The position numbers were made by a program, and so were the translations under genes. A stretch of DNA of 64,000 nt from NCBI GenBank assembly GCA_001600415.1, contig BCJX01000004.1:1197689-1261688 (forward strand). The letters are read 5' to 3'. Positions 52,074 through 64,000 of the stretch are shown piece by piece. The number at the start of each line of letters is the position of its first letter. Positions within the stretch are counted from its first letter, which is position 1. The DNA is from Pascua guehoae (Eukaryota > Basidiomycota > Tremellomycetes > Trichosporonales > Trichosporonaceae). The notes under the pieces are model-generated. The model was not told the DNA's origin. It ran no database searches and was given only the letters and a program-made list of their open reading frames with translations.

Positions 52074-55000
52074 CTAGGGCTGGATGGGCTTGACGACGAG
52101 GAGGGGTTTGACCTGTGCGTCAGCAAAACAGCCTACCCTTGCGGCGTAAAACCTGTGAAACTTACCACCTCGACAAAGAGCGGGCGCAGGTCGGCAATGA
52201 GCTTTGTGTCGGGCGGCGTGAGCTGCTGCTGCTGCTTGCGCTTGCGGTGCCGGTGGTGCGGGTGTGGATGTGGCGGCTTTTGGTGCTCGCGCGAGTGCGG
52301 GTCGCGTGGATCGCGCGCGTCCTTTGGCGGGGGCGGTGGGGCGTTGTCGTCGGCTCCCGCCTCCTTTGCTTCCTTTCTGTCCTCCCTTCGCTCCTTGTGC
52401 GAGCGGGGGTGGCGCACGACCTCGAGCGACGTGCGGAGGCGCGACTGGCTGTGCTTCTTGACGAGTCCTGGGTCTTCGGGCTTGAGCGAGTTCGAGTCGG
52501 ATGGGGGTACCCATTCCGACGACCGTCGGGGGGACGCCGTGACCGACACGTCGTCGGCCGGCTTGAGCAGGGGGCTCGCGAGGGCAGGCGACGGGCTGAT
52601 GGGCTTGAGGGCCGGGCTGGCCGACGCAGACGTCTGTGGTTTGAGGGCTGGGCTCGCCGGCGTCTGGTCCTTTATCAGCGGTGACGGGCCTAAGCCGCCC
52701 TGCGGTCCCGAGGACCGACGCTGTACATTCTGCGACTGCACAGAGAGCCCCGAAACACCCGAGGCAATCGACGACGACTCGCTCGTCTCATCATACTCGC
52801 CGTACTCGTCAATCTCATCCCAGTAGTCGTCGTCGTCGCTCTCCTCGTCGGCAATTTCGCCCGCACCCGCGACGGCAGTCTCGCCAATGCTCAGGCTCTG
52901 CATGACCGAATCGATGAGCGCGGCCTCTTCGAGCGTCTGCTGGTCGGCGCCGCCGCCAGACGCAAAGCGGCGACGAATCTTTTCCTCGTGAGCCACCTTG
53001 AGCTTGTAGTGGTACTGCGCAACCTCGTCAACTTCTTTGAGGATCGCAGCGCGCTCCGGCCCAGTGTGGGGTAGCAGAATCTCCAGGTCGAGATCGTGCG
53101 GGAGGCCGTCACGCGCATAGTTGAGGAACAGCTCAATCCACCCCATGAGTTGGTCGAATAGGCCCTGGCCCTTCGAGTGCACATTGTGCACAAACGTGTA
53201 GAATGATTGCTCGTGGCGCTGGACGAGGTCGATAAACGTTTGGACTGTGCGCTGTGGGTCTTCCTGCGATACTGTGCGTCAGTTGAGAATCCGTGCTGTC
53301 CACAGCTCACATTCTTCGACCTGCTCGACGGTGCGGATCATGTCGTTGATAAACGCCTGCAGGTCTCCGAGCGAATCGGCAATGCTCGCAGCCTTGTAAA
53401 CAGTTGCAAGGGGCGCATAGAAGATTGTAATGATGTCCTTGAGAAGTTCGGCAGTCACACCCTGAATAAGTCAGCTAAGAAACACTGAAGCCTAGCTCAC
53501 CTCAAAGATGAGTGCCAACATGGCCTCCTTTTCCTTCTTGCGAACCAGGAGCTTCATGAGAATGTTCAGGTCCTCAAACAGCCACGCGTCCTCGTTGTCT
53601 GGACCCTCGTCGTCGTCCGAGTCGTCGTACTCTGCCTGCTGCGCCTTGTACTCTTTGTAGGCCCGCGCCGCTCGGTACAGCCGTTGGAACTGCGGGCGCG
53701 ATAGCAAGGGCATTTCGGGCGAGCGGAGGATGACCACGAGCAGGTCGAGGTTTTCCTCCTTTGCGTCCTTGCGGAACATTTCCTGGATCTCCCACGGCGC
53801 ATTAACGTATTGGTCAATCTTCTGGCACAAGACCGGGTCGTCAATCTTGTCCTGCACCGCCTGGATATCCTCGATGAGGTATCGCACGTCGTCGGCCAGT
53901 GACGTGGAGAACATTCTGCGTGTAAGTTTTGCTCCTCGTCAAACTCGACTCGACTCACTTCTGGATAAGACTTTGGCCGCCAAAGGGACGCGCGAGGAAG
54001 AGGTCGAGGACACCACGAATCATGGCCATGGGGTTCGAAATCTTGAGAATGCCCTTTAGGACAAAGTACGGCATGATCCCGTGCAGACGCTTGAGACCGG
54101 CGAGCGACTCGGAGGCAGTGTCTGACGCAACGTACGTCTGGAAGATGGTTGCGGCCAGTCTGGGCAGGTGAGTTGAGGTCGTGAAGTTGTAACCTACGAG
54201 ATGCGGCCCCATTCCAGGACAGAGTGCTCAGCAGGCGGCAGGTCCTCTACCCTTTCAACCTTGCGTACCACCTCGAATACGCTCTTGAGTCCACCCTCGT
54301 GGCTGAGGACGTCACCTTTAAACTGGGCCAGTCCCTCGCGTAGCGCTTCGACACGCCGTTCGGCCTCGACGCGGAAACGTCGGCGGCCCTCCTCGCGGAC
54401 GGCGTCGGCGTCTAAGCGGCGGGAAATGTCTGCTGCCTCTGGCGGCGTGAGGGTCGTCGGTCCCGAAAGAAGGAAGGAGCGAATGATGGGAGAGTTGGCG
54501 ACCTGGGGGATGGCCAGGATGGACTGGAGATAGGCGCGGAGCGTGAGGCGGTTCTTCTCACGCGAGAGGGGGATCGGAGGGAGAACCGCGTCCGGCCGTT
54601 CCATCTCACCCGAGTTGCGCGGAGTGCCAGCGTCCGATGGTGTATCGACGGGTGTCACACCTGACCCGTAGACTAGTCTCAATGGATTGTAGTAGCCGTA
54701 TCCATAGCCGCCTGGCGTAGACGAAGAAGATGGTGCGCTCTGGGTCACAGTCTTGTCCTTTGGAGGAGGGTTTGGAAGGTCATAGTCGGGGAAGGCAATA
54801 CGCAACTCTTCTGCGAGACGGCGGAAGTCGCCATAACGGCGCGATACAAACACGTCGTGGACCCCGGTCCTCTGGGTCCGGATAATAAACTCCTGGCACG
54901 AGTCAGCTGACAAAATACGAAAGAGGGGAGTCGTTTCAACAAACCTCGTGCGTCTTGCTCCTGACTCGGCCCTTTTCGACAATTGCGCGGACACCGACGA

Positions 55001-56099
55001 CGTTGACGTCAAAGGAGACGACCTCTAGATGGGCATTCGGGTGCTTGGCCGCCCATCTGCGTTTCCGCGCCTCGTGTGCCGCCTCGATGCGGCGCAGCTC
55101 GCTCTGGCCGATACGCACGACCTCCTCGCCGCCGACGAGTTTGACACCGACGCCCATCATGAGACCGAGGTGCTTTTCGACCTTTGTCCAGAGCTTTGCG
55201 CGCTCCTCTTCCTCCTTCTTCTCCTCCTTTGTCATGAGCGACTCTGCAATTTCCCTTTCCCCTTCGGTCGTCGTATTGTGCGCGCTCGAGCCCGTCGTCG
55301 CGAGGAAACTCGAAAGGAACGGCTGGACCTTTGCAGACCAAAACGACGGCGGTGCAGCCGCAAGGAAGGGGAACGGCAGCAAGAATTGGTGGAACATGAA
55401 CCGCAAAAAGGGAAGGTCGCCTTGCTCGCCATTGCCGGGGATCGCATCGGGGCCAACGCGCTTGACAACATGCTGCTTGGCAGCCTCGGGGAGCGTAAAC
55501 GGCGAGCCGAGGAGCCCGAGCGCGTTCGCACCCAGCACAGGGTCGGTGAGGAGGTTGAGTTCATACGTGACCTGCTGGTTGACGAGCGTCTTCTTGAGGT
55601 AGTGTGCGCGCAGTGGTGTGAGGATGGTCGGTGGCTGGAGCTCGCTGCTCGGCAGTGTGCTGTGGTATGGGTTGAGATGCGCCGCGCTCGTCTTGGGAAC
55701 TGGCGGCCGCACGCGCTTCGGTACGGCGCTCGCTGTTGCAGGTGCCGGTTCGGCGACCGTACCAGATGGAGCGGTCGTGGACCCAGTCTCGGAATGGCCG
55801 CCTGCCGATGGTGGAGTGGCGGTTCCCGGTGCAGGTGCGGATGGGTCTTCGAGCGAGAGATTGTTGACGCCCAATCCATCCGGTGGCGGCGGCGGAGGTG
55901 CGCTCAGAGCAATGGCCGGCGCGCGCGGTGGGGAAGGCGGCGACGCGTACGCTTGCGAGTACTCGAACGCGTTGTTCAGCGCCACCTCGGCGTCATCGTC
56001 GGCCTTGGCCTCGTTTTCTGGCGGCGGCGGAGGGAGCGGGCGGGTGGGACGTGACCGCCGTCGCGGCTGGTAGGGTAAGCTCGACGGGTCGATGGACAT
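52074..56099 (-). CDS. Large PX-domain protein, YPR097W/Lec1-like
   Basis: Seven exons (54945-56099, 54198-54892, 53959-54159, 53501-53915, 53311-53461, 52166-53271, 52074-52112) encode 1,253 aa. The order is a proline-rich N-terminus, then a PX-associated region (LRAHYLKKTLVNQQVTYELN ... FLRFMFHQFLLPFPFL), then a PX domain near residues 360-420 (VVSFDVNVVGVRAIVEKG, then EFIIRTQRTGVHDVFVSRRYGDFRRLAEEL). A long alpha-helical region follows, and a disordered C-terminus with serine/proline and KRKQQQQ tracts. PX domains bind phosphoinositides. The PX-associated plus PX plus helical plan is that of yeast YPR097W (Lec1), a lipid/ergosterol-organisation protein; transfer of that role is inference. 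All junctions keep the frame. Confidence 0.85.
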
Positions 56100-57225
56100 G
56101 GCAGCCAGCGCGAGTGGGTGGCTGTCGAGGAAAGGATGCGTTTACACCGTGGATGTCGAGCTGCGGATTTACGTCTGGTGATCCGCAACAGGTGTGCACT
56201 GTGCACCCCACGGGTCTCCGCGAGCTTGGGAACGGATGTCGAGGGTGGTGAACTTGGTTGCCTTTGCAAACGATGTGGGCGTTGGTGGCGTGTCGGCCGT
56301 GTCGGAGGATGGGTGCAGGAGGAGTATGAGTTACGTGGTCACTTTGTTGGGAGGAGCGATGAAATGAATGTGGCCGAGTGGGTGAGTGGGTGGCATCGGT
56401 GGGTGGGTGAAACGTCAATGGCGGGGAGACTACTGCAGCGGCGCGAAAGACGTCATCACAGCCCACGCAGCAGGTACGGGTACGGGTACAGGCTGCGGTA
56501 CAGACTTGGCCTTGAATCATCCCACCCCACCCCACCCCACCCCTGTGTCTGGACCAGGCCACGACCCAATTCGTAGTCTCACCTGCTGTGCAGTGGCCAA
56601 ACCGTTCACAGCCCCACCGGATTACAGTAGTATGCGCCGCACTCCGCAGCTGGCCGACACCGCACTGGTACAGTACAGTACAGCACGCTGACACTACTAA
56701 ACCCTTCCGCTGGCAGATCCACGGGTCGTTAAGCTCCAGCCTCACCGCCTCGAGTTCCTCCTCACTCCAAAACCTGCCCCCACGCCCACACCGCTTGCAT
56801 CGTGCAATGTGCATGGATGGCGACGCCTCCCCTGCCTCACATGAAACGAGCAACCATGCACAGCAAAGAAGGGCGCTCGCTCGCGTGACTGGAGGACGTC
56901 TGCAGCGCCCATGGTTGGATCAATGCTATCCGACCTCGGGAAGCCAAGTGGCGCCACAGTGAACCAGAGCTGCGCATCGTCTTGGCCACAGTCAGTTACC
57001 TAGTCAATTCAGTAAACCGCAGGCAGACGTAGGCTTGGAATATGAACAGGAAACATTCATTCTACGGAGGTTCTACAGTAGGGGTTGCAGTAGATGGTAC
57101 AACGAGACTACACATGAAGTTGTTGGGGGTACTTGACGAAGAGCGTGGTATCGAGTAGTCCATGAAAGAGGGACCCTCTATGCTTCTCCTTCAATGGACC
57201 AGCGGCGGTATGCGCGGTGCGGGTA
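56100..57225. other. Intergenic region upstream of the PX gene
   Basis: About 1.1 kb. The left end is the PX gene promoter, the right end the 3' flank of the AN1 gene. It holds GGGTACGGGTACGGGTAC at about 56474 and a CCCCACC repeat at about 56520-56545. No gene is seen. Confidence 0.5.
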
Positions 57226-58158
57226 CTATGCCTGGGCGATTTTGCTGGCAACGGTACGTTCGCGCTCCAGACGCTCCTTGTTGGCCTGGAAAGCGGCGTC
57301 GCGGCAAGCCTGCATGCCCGTGCTGTGTAGTGTCAGCAAATGGAGATACGTGGATGCGGACGCGGATAGGTTTGTGTGCATGGCGCGTGCAGGTGTGTGG
57401 GTGTGGATGGAGCAGCCATGAATGGGTGGGCGGGATGTCTCGGCTCGGCGCCATCATGATGGTGCCCGACCGCGCGTCCGGGCTGCGTGGCCCTGATCGG
57501 CGGTAACCCGCTCCGGGGGTGTGATGTGATCAGGAGCGGCCGAGTAACGGGGACGCACAGCCCATCACGGATTGAATCGCAATTCTTGTGACAACTCACC
57601 AGTTATGTGTCTCGGGGGTGCGGTGGACGCTGCAGAACACCTTGCTGCAGTGGGGGCAGTCGCCGGCAATCTTGAGCGCGGCGGATGGGCATTGAGTGGG
57701 GTTCGAGGTCATGGCGGGCTTGGCCGCCTCGGGTGCTGCTCCCTCCTTGCTCGTCGACTCGGTAGGCGACGCAACGGGGATGTTGTAGATGACGCGGAAC
57801 TGGCAGCGCTTCTTGGCAGGCCTGTGGGTGGTAGGAAAGAATCGAGCAATGAAGTAGGATGCGTGTGACGAGTAACGGGGGGGTATGCAGTAACGTTGGT
57901 TGGGCGGGAGGAAGTGTATCAGCTGATTGTCCCATGGGTAGCGAGATGGAAGGGAATGGATGCAAACAATCAACAGCGGAGCCGCGCCATTCGATGGGCA
58001 AGCACCACTGGGCCCACTGTGGTCGCCATCCACGCTCGCCGAGGTGTCTGTTGCACCGATGGCGAGTATGGGGCGATGACAGGAATCGGGGCAAGGCGCG
58101 GGCGGTTGCCACCGACCCGTTGGTGACGAGCGGTGCACAGAGGTCGGGCGACTTACAT
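57226..58158 (-). CDS. AN1-type zinc-finger protein
   Basis: Three coding exons (58157-58158, 57600-57821, 57226-57322) encode 106 aa. The AN1 finger is QCPSAALKIAGDCPHCSKVF followed by CSVHRTPETHNC, with the Cys/His order of the family (C-x9-12-C-x2-C-x4-C-x2-H-x5-H-x-C) and the HR-x-PE-x-HNC end. An extra N-terminal Cys (KKRCQF) would complete the first zinc site across a longer-than-usual spacer. A basic helical tail (FQANKERLERERTVASK) follows. AN1 proteins link to ubiquitin, Cdc48 and proteasome stress responses; the partner here is unknown. The start codon is split by an intron: AT at 58157-58158 and G at 57821. No other ATG gives a family-like start, and the spliced frame totals 107 codons exactly. 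Confidence 0.8.
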
Positions 58159-60179
58159 GATGGGTGGTTGTGCGTGGTGTGCAACGGTGCGGGGTGTAGT
58201 GAAGGGTGTATCGCGCGGTGTTGGGGTGGCAAATTGAAAGTGGTTTGGGTTGATTGATGGGGAAGAGAGATGAAGAGGTTGATGGATTGATATATGGCCT
58301 GGTGGTTTGTGATATGGATGGATGGATAAGCCAAGCGGATGGATGGATGGATGGCGCTGTGATGGGTGGGGTGAGAGGGGGTGGGTGGGGTTGGATTGGA
58401 TGGATGCGGATGGATTGCACTGGCGCTGACGAGTCGAACTGAACTCCCTTTGAACCGATTCCAGGGGGTGAAGTGGGAGGGGGGGGGCGGCAAAGGGGGC
58501 AACGAGGGGGAGGGGGGCCAGGGGCTGGCTGGGCTGGGATGGGAGGACGGCCGAGGGACGCAACGGCGCAAAAAGGGGCAGAAGGAGGTGGGCGTACTAT
58601 AGGCAAAGGGCGGTGAAGCAGAGGTAAAGGATGGCCAGGGACACTCGACTGCTGGCCGCTGGGTACCTAGCTAGCTACGTCCCCTATGGTGCTGCAAGCG
58701 CGCGACCAACCAGGCCAAGCGATTGATTGATTGATTGATTGATTGTCATGTCATGTCATTGTGATGGGGGATTTGATTTCGATTTGATTTGATCGCAATC
58801 CTTGACGCTTGACTGACTCTGTCGTCTAAGCGGTGCCCGCCCCCCGCCCCCTGCCCCCCCCCCCCAAAGTCAGGTTTTTCCATTACGCCCAAGCGAACCA
58901 AGCGTACAAGCGTACCGCGTGCAAGCGACAGACCGACGCAATACAGGGAAAATAGCCGCAGGCCGCTGGCTCCAGGGGGGGCCGGTACAGGGCACAGAGA
59001 AGGGGGGGGGGGGAAATCTTTTTTTCGGGCGGCAAACGACGGGCGGTGTCTGGGGTGTGGGTGGCGTATAGGGCACAGAGGGAAGGGTGGGGGGGGGGGC
59101 GATAGGAGGGCGATTAATTGGCCGTTCTGGAACCAGGAGGTCATCGGCAAGACAAGACCCAGGCACCTCTTTGGAACCGACATGATCGCACATGCGGTCG
59201 CCGCCCAGAGGCCAGAGGCCGCAGTGCACACGTAGCGTAGCTCGCACGAAGCCAGCCTTCGCTCGCTCACCTTGGCACAAAACCTGCACAGGGCGGTGCA
59301 ATCCTCGATCCTCGAATGACTCGTGTGCTGCATGCATGCATGCATGCATGCCTCTCTGTCTCCTGACCACACCGAGGTCAGCTGGCAGCTGGCAGCTGGG
59401 CGTCGCTCGTGATGATCATGCGGTCCCTTTTTCATGCCTGGCAGACAGACCATCACATGAGGTCAATAGACTGATGGCTAGACATGCGTGTCCTACTGTA
59501 GGTCGATGACGTCCCAGGTTGCAAGACAAGACGAGGTACCAGGTGCTACCTGCTGCTTGCAGCAAGAGTGCTGTCGGAACCAGCCAAAACTAACACATCA
59601 TCCATCACCTTTGCACAGACAGTGGCAGGTGGGCGTAGACGGAGGCGTCACTCTAAACTGAAGCGAACGTCCTCGGCACGGCTCACTCGGGACATCTTCG
59701 GAGGTTCGGATCAGTCGTGGGTGGCGACGATGCCTTTCAATAACAATACAGTGGCGGACGCCCGGAAGGGGGGGATGCGGATGCGGGCAAGGAGTTTTTT
59801 TGCCACTCGTCGTCTGTGATGGTCATATGGTTATGACCATCACAATCACCCGAAAAGGGCGGAAAAGGAAAGCTAGGGCATCCGATCGCCCAACGCTGGC
59901 GTGTGCGTCTTTTCAGTGGCAACTTACGTCACAGATTTTGGCTCCATGGCCACATGAGACCAAGGTCGCGATAGCATTTGGTTCCGTCTCTGCGGAATTC
60001 CACGTCAACCTCCACCGCGACATTGCTGTCAACCGAGTGGGAGTGAATGCATCAATAACAAACGCCGTTCCATTTGCTCGTTTGTTTCATCGTCTTCTCA
60101 CTGGGCACCAGTGGTTTCGTCCCCCACGCATTCGCTCTGCAATCGAGGAATTGGGCAATCGGGTATACATCGAGCCAAC
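58159..60179. other. Gene-free region with simple repeats
   Basis: Two kb with no supported gene. It holds GGAT-type repeats at about 58310-58425, a GATT array at about 58722-58745, poly-G tracts near 58480, 59004 and 59088, and (ATGC)n at 59333-59355. The last 300 bp are the PDI promoter. Confidence 0.5.
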
Positions 60180-61766
60180 ATGCACCTCTCATGGTCTCTC
60201 CTCTCACTCGCGGCCGTACCCCTCGCGGCGGCCGGCATGTACCGCGAGCCGGTAGTCAACCTCGACGCTCGGTCGTTTAGCAAGGTCATGGCCAACGAGC
60301 ACGCCGCGGTAGGTAGTCGCAACGATCGCGCCATAGGACTGCGATCGCGAAATTACTCCGAGCCGTGATTGGGAATCCGTCCTCGCGATCATCATTTTAT
60401 CATGCTTAGAGCTTAGATCTTGGGTCTGGGGCTGACGACGCAGATGGTCGCGTTTGTAGCGCCATGGTACGCACTCACATGACTCGTTTTTCCTTTCCTT
60501 TTCTTTTTGCACAAAGCAAGCGAGGAACGCGTCGCAAACTTGTTAATTACTGACATTTCCCCGCAGGTGCGGACACTGCAAAAACCTCGGACCGGAGTAT
60601 ACGGCGGCGGCGCAATCTCTCTCGCCGCTCATTCCGTTTTATGCGGTCGACTGCGACGCTTCCGACAACAAGGCTCTTTGTGCACAGTACGGCATCCAGG
60701 GCTTTCCGACGATCAAGGCGTTCCCGAAAGCCGGAAAAGGTGCAGCACGCGACTACAATGGCGAGCGCAAGCGCGGGGCACTTGTGGAGGCTGCAAAGAA
60801 TCTCGTCCCCGAGCGAGTTCGCAAGCTGCGTATCGACGACGGCGGTGTCGGAGGCGCCCTCGACCGCTTCCTCAATGAGGTTGGTTGGACACTAGGACCC
60901 AAACATGACGCTGGCCGGGTGTGCTGATACGTCAGAAATCGACCCTCCCGCACGCCCTGCTCGTCCACCCAACGGCGCCTTCTATTCCCTTCTTGTGGAA
61001 GGTCCTCGGACACCGGCTGACTGGCAAGGTGGGACGAGGCGCAGGCGCAATACTGACGTCAGGCTCAACTTGGATACATTCGTGATACCCCAGCACACGA
61101 GGTGCTGTCTGCCGTCGGTGTTGACTCGGGCAGTGAGCCGCGTCTGCTCTTCTGGCAGGCCGGAGCGGACACCAGTTCGGTTGTTGAGTACGATGGTAAG
61201 TGCGGCTTGTATTCTGAAGACTTGGCTACTGCGCATGTTCATGATGCTAACTAGCAGGCGAGCTCAAGTTTAACTCGCTGCTGGAATGGCTCGAGGCGGC
61301 GCTGGGCGGCGACGTCCCAGCATCCGAGGACAAGCCCAAGCGCGCTACTCCGTCCAAGGACGACACTGCGACTGAGGCCACAACTAAGGCTGCGGAGCAG
61401 AGCGAACAGCCCAAGGAGGACTTGGCCGCACGTCGCGCCCGCCTGCAAGCCAAGATGGACGAGGCGGAGCGTCGTGACCGTATCCGCCGCGAGAAGCTCG
61501 AGGCTAAGCGTAAGGCTGAGGCCGAGGCCGAAGCCGCCACGCCCGTCGACGCGCCAGAGGCACAGCCCGAGGAGGATGGCGAGGAAGAGGACGCCCCGCT
61601 TGACATCAAGGTCGAGCCAGAGCATGAGCCTGAAGAGGCGGCACCCGTTGAGTCGGAGCCTGGAACGCCCGTCGACGCACCTGCGGCCGAAGCCGAGGAC
61701 TTTGAGGAGGACGATGATGACAAGAACGCTTCTGCGGAAAAGCAGCACGAACGTGACGAGCTGTAA
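60180..61766 (+). CDS. Protein disulfide isomerase-like ER protein (CGHC, RDEL)
   Basis: Six exons (60180-60308, 60444-60466, 60567-60879, 60936-61028, 61063-61195, 61258-61766) encode 399 aa. Residues 1-18 form a signal peptide (MHLSWSLLSLAAVPLAAA). A single thioredoxin domain has the active site MVAFVAPWCGHCKNLGPEYT, assembled over exons 2 and 3, and the cis-proline stretch GIQGFPTIKAFP. A second thioredoxin-fold-like region without cysteines follows (LLFWQAGADTSSVVEY). A long helical, then acidic, tail ends in ERDEL, an HDEL/KDEL-like ER retrieval signal. It forms and isomerises disulfides in secretory proteins. One active domain with an acidic tail resembles yeast Mpd1 or fungal Erp38-like enzymes. 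Exon 2 is 23 nt. Such an oxidoreductase could in principle help fold the two cysteine-bearing precursors, but nothing in the sequence links them. Confidence 0.88.
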
Positions 61767-62133
61767 ATCATCCCCGCAATAGGAGTGACAGCCTGGATAA
61801 TTTATGCATAGCGATCATTCAGTACAACAAAGATGAGGGTTGGATGGACTACGGAGGTGGAGGTGAACTGACGGAAGCATCTGCCACAGGGCGAAACTCC
61901 GCCACGTGGCTGGGCTAGAGGGGAGCCACGTGGCCCTGACTCGAAGTTGGAAGTCTGATGTCCGAGGTGTGGTCGTGGTCGAAGTTGGGCAGGTCATGGC
62001 AAAGTCGGTGGACAGCCAACGATAGCCGCCGCACCCTCACATTTCCACGACAATAACACTGTCGGTAGCGGTGCTGCAACCTTTGACTCTCCTTATTCTC
62101 TCGATACCCCAACACCGTATCTGAGACCCCAAA
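61767..62133. promoter_or_regulatory. Intergenic promoter of PheRS beta
   Basis: This 367-bp stretch is between the PDI stop and the PheRS beta ATG. It is ordinary composition with no clear motif. Confidence 0.4.
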
Positions 62134-64000
62134 ATGGTGCGCCAGCTCTGCTCCCTCGGCCTCGGCACCCTCCAACCCCGAAACAAACTAACCCCCAGCC
62201 GACCATCTCTGTGGACAAGGCGGACCTGTACCGCCGCCTCGAGCGCGAATACAGTACGTGACCGGGGCGCACGCGCAAGCTGACAGGCAGCGACGGAGGA
62301 GTTTGACGAGCTGTGCTTTGACTTTGGCATCGAGCTGGACGAGGACGTGGGTGTCTAGTTTTGTTCCGTTTGCGATCGGCGCCTATGGCCGATGCTGGTT
62401 GCGAGTGCACGCGCACAGTCGAGGGCTGGGGCTGGTCGCGCACGCGTCTAGCCGCGCGATGCCGAGCCAAGCTATCAATTATCACAAGTCGGCCTGCAGC
62501 AGGCTTCGTCTTGGGGCATACGGCTTGCGCGCGCGTGGGATATTGCACGGCACGAGGCTTGTGCTCTGTGGCATTTGGCTGACCGCAGACGACCGAGGAA
62601 GTCGAGGCTGCGCGCAAGGCGGGACTGCCGACGTCGCCGCCCCAGCTCAAGATTGAGATTCCTGCCAACCGGTGCGTACCGTGACGAGCGGGGGCGAAAT
62701 GGCAAGCGTTTTGTTATTGACGGCGCCGCAGGTATGACCTTCTCTGCGTCGAGGGTCTTGCGCGCGCGCTGCGCGTCTTCCTCGAGCGCGAGCTGCCACC
62801 AACGTACACTCTGTCGCAGCCTGCCAAGCTCCAGGAGGTCTATGTCGAGCCGTCGACGTCGCCACTGCGTCCGATGTTTGCGAGCGTCGTCCTCCGCCTC
62901 GCGCGCCCCCTCAACGAGCTCGAGTATGCGTCCTTTATCGACTTCCAGGACAAGCTCCACCAGAACCTCTGCCGCATGCGCCGCTTTGTCGCTATCGGTA
63001 CCCACGACCTGGACACGATTGAGGGCCCGTTCCGGTGAGCTTTGCTGGTGACCAAACCATCGATGGCGTCGCTCACACACTTGCAGGTACATGTGCAGGG
63101 ACCCCAAGGAGATCAAGTTTGCGCCACTCAACCGGGATACAGAGAACACGGCCGAGGAGCTCATGACCATCTATGAGGTGAGCTTCCAGGCACTGTTGGA
63201 CAAGCTGACATGTGCAGTCCGACAGGCATCTGAACAAGTACCTGCACATTATCCGCGACGCACCCGCGTACCCCATCATCTACGACAAGCACGACCATGT
63301 CCTGTCGATGCCTCCGATCATCAACTCTGATCGTGAGTCGGTGTCACATGAAACCGCCGCTGACCTCTCAGACTCGAAGATTGTCGCTGGCAAGACCAAG
63401 AACATTTTTGTCGATTGCACTGCGACCGACCAGACCAAGCTCGACATTGTGATCATGCTCGTTGCGACCATGTTTGCCGAGTACTGCAGCGTGCCGTTTG
63501 AGGTTGAGCCTGTGCGCGTCCACATGCCGGACGGCAGCTCGCACATTACGCCCAGCATTTCGCCACGCAGCACGACGGCGTCGCGCGAGTACCTGAACGC
63601 TGCGACGGGTCTCAACCTGTCGCGTGAGGAGCAGTGCCGTCTCCTGACGCGCATGTCACTCGTGGCGCGCCCATCGCTCACTGACCCCGAGCTGATCGAT
63701 GTGGATGTGCCATGCACGCGTTCGGACATTCTGCACGAGTGCGATATCATGGAGGACTTGGCGATTGCGTACGGCTACAACAACCTGCCGACGTCGCTGC
63801 CTGCGACCGCGACGGTCGCCAAGGCGACGCCCATCAACAAGCTCGCCGACACGTTGCGCAAAGAGTGCGCGATGGCGGGCTGGATCGAGGCGCTGCCGTA
63901 CATTCTCTGCAGCCACGACGAAAACTTTGCCTGGCTCAACCGCGAGGACCGGGGCGGCGAGGCGATTGCGCTCGCCAACCCCAAGTCCCTCGAGTTCCAG
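62134..64000 (+). CDS. FRS1: Cytosolic phenylalanyl-tRNA synthetase beta subunit (partial)
   Basis: The gene runs off the right edge. The first exons are 62134-62136 (ATG alone), 62199-62253, 62291-62346, 62589-62671 and then one starting near 62732. They encode MPTISVDKADLYRRLEREYT, EEFDELCFDFGIELDED and IPANRYDLLCVEGLARAL. The later part has FASVVLRLARP, RRFVAIGTHDLDTIEGPFRY, LNKYLHIIRDAPAYPIIYD, GKTKNIFVDCTATDQTKLDI and DLAIAYGYNN, the B3/B4 editing and core blocks of eukaryotic PheRS beta. With the alpha subunit it attaches phenylalanine to its tRNA. The exon that is only ATG follows the family N-terminus exactly after splicing. Confidence 0.9.

Noticed and set aside
1..64000. CRISPR arrays, phage or bacterial operons
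   Set aside because: Spliced eukaryotic genes throughout. No regular spacer-repeat arrays seen.

Overview
The window reads as nuclear DNA of a basidiomycetous yeast. Coding DNA is GC-rich, introns are many and mostly 40-120 nt with GTRNGT...YAG borders, and several proteins have a Tremellomycete flavour. Trichosporonales is my best guess, but that is inference from gene style and no search was run. Two blocks of N (about 25063-25233 and 47907-47951), single Ns and long homopolymer runs show a draft-quality assembly.

Layout. 1-14.2 kb is gene-dense: a HIT-domain protein, a DNAJC8/Spf31-like J-protein, TFIIF alpha, ribosomal protein eL37, a CipC-like stress protein, a USP-type deubiquitinase and ribosomal protein uL18 (L5). 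14.2-26.3 kb is nearly gene-free and repeat-rich, with one clear gene, a small secreted repeat precursor at 22188-22640. 26.3-35.6 kb is gene-dense again: a Zn2Cys6 transcription factor, a crotonase-fold (enoyl-CoA isomerase-like) enzyme, ERG28, the tRNA thiolation factor CTU2 and a cysteine-rich nuclear-looking protein. 35.6-44.0 kb is accessory: mobile-element debris, an AT-rich inverted-repeat element, a second secreted repeat precursor (39096-39968), coding-like relics and an intron-containing initiator tRNA-Met. 44.0-64.0 kb carries a DHA1-type MFS transporter, tRNA-splicing endonuclease SEN2, a large PX-domain protein of the yeast YPR097W/Lec1 type, an AN1 zinc-finger protein, a PDI with an RDEL end, and the start of cytosolic phenylalanyl-tRNA synthetase beta, which runs off the window.

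The most exciting signal is the pair of secreted precursors. Each has a signal peptide followed by near-identical tandem units that begin Gln-Trp, contain two cysteines, end Cys-Trp just before Lys-Lys/Lys-Arg, and are separated by Glu-Ala spacers. This is the architecture of the ascomycete alpha-factor precursor (Kex2 plus Ste13 processing), and the QW...CW frame recalls filamentous-ascomycete alpha pheromones. Classical basidiomycete pheromones are instead farnesylated CAAX peptides. They may be secreted signalling peptides of an undescribed family.

A second theme is gene architecture. Four genes have an intron inside or directly after the start codon (eL37 ATG|, PheRS beta ATG|, AN1 protein AT|G, CipC-like ATGG|), and eL37 also has 7-nt and 13-nt internal exons. 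A third is a dispersed family of hairpin-forming repeats, one copy of which sits in an MFS intron.

All gene models were joined by hand from splice-site consensus and reading-frame continuity. In every completed model the exon lengths sum to a whole number of codons.
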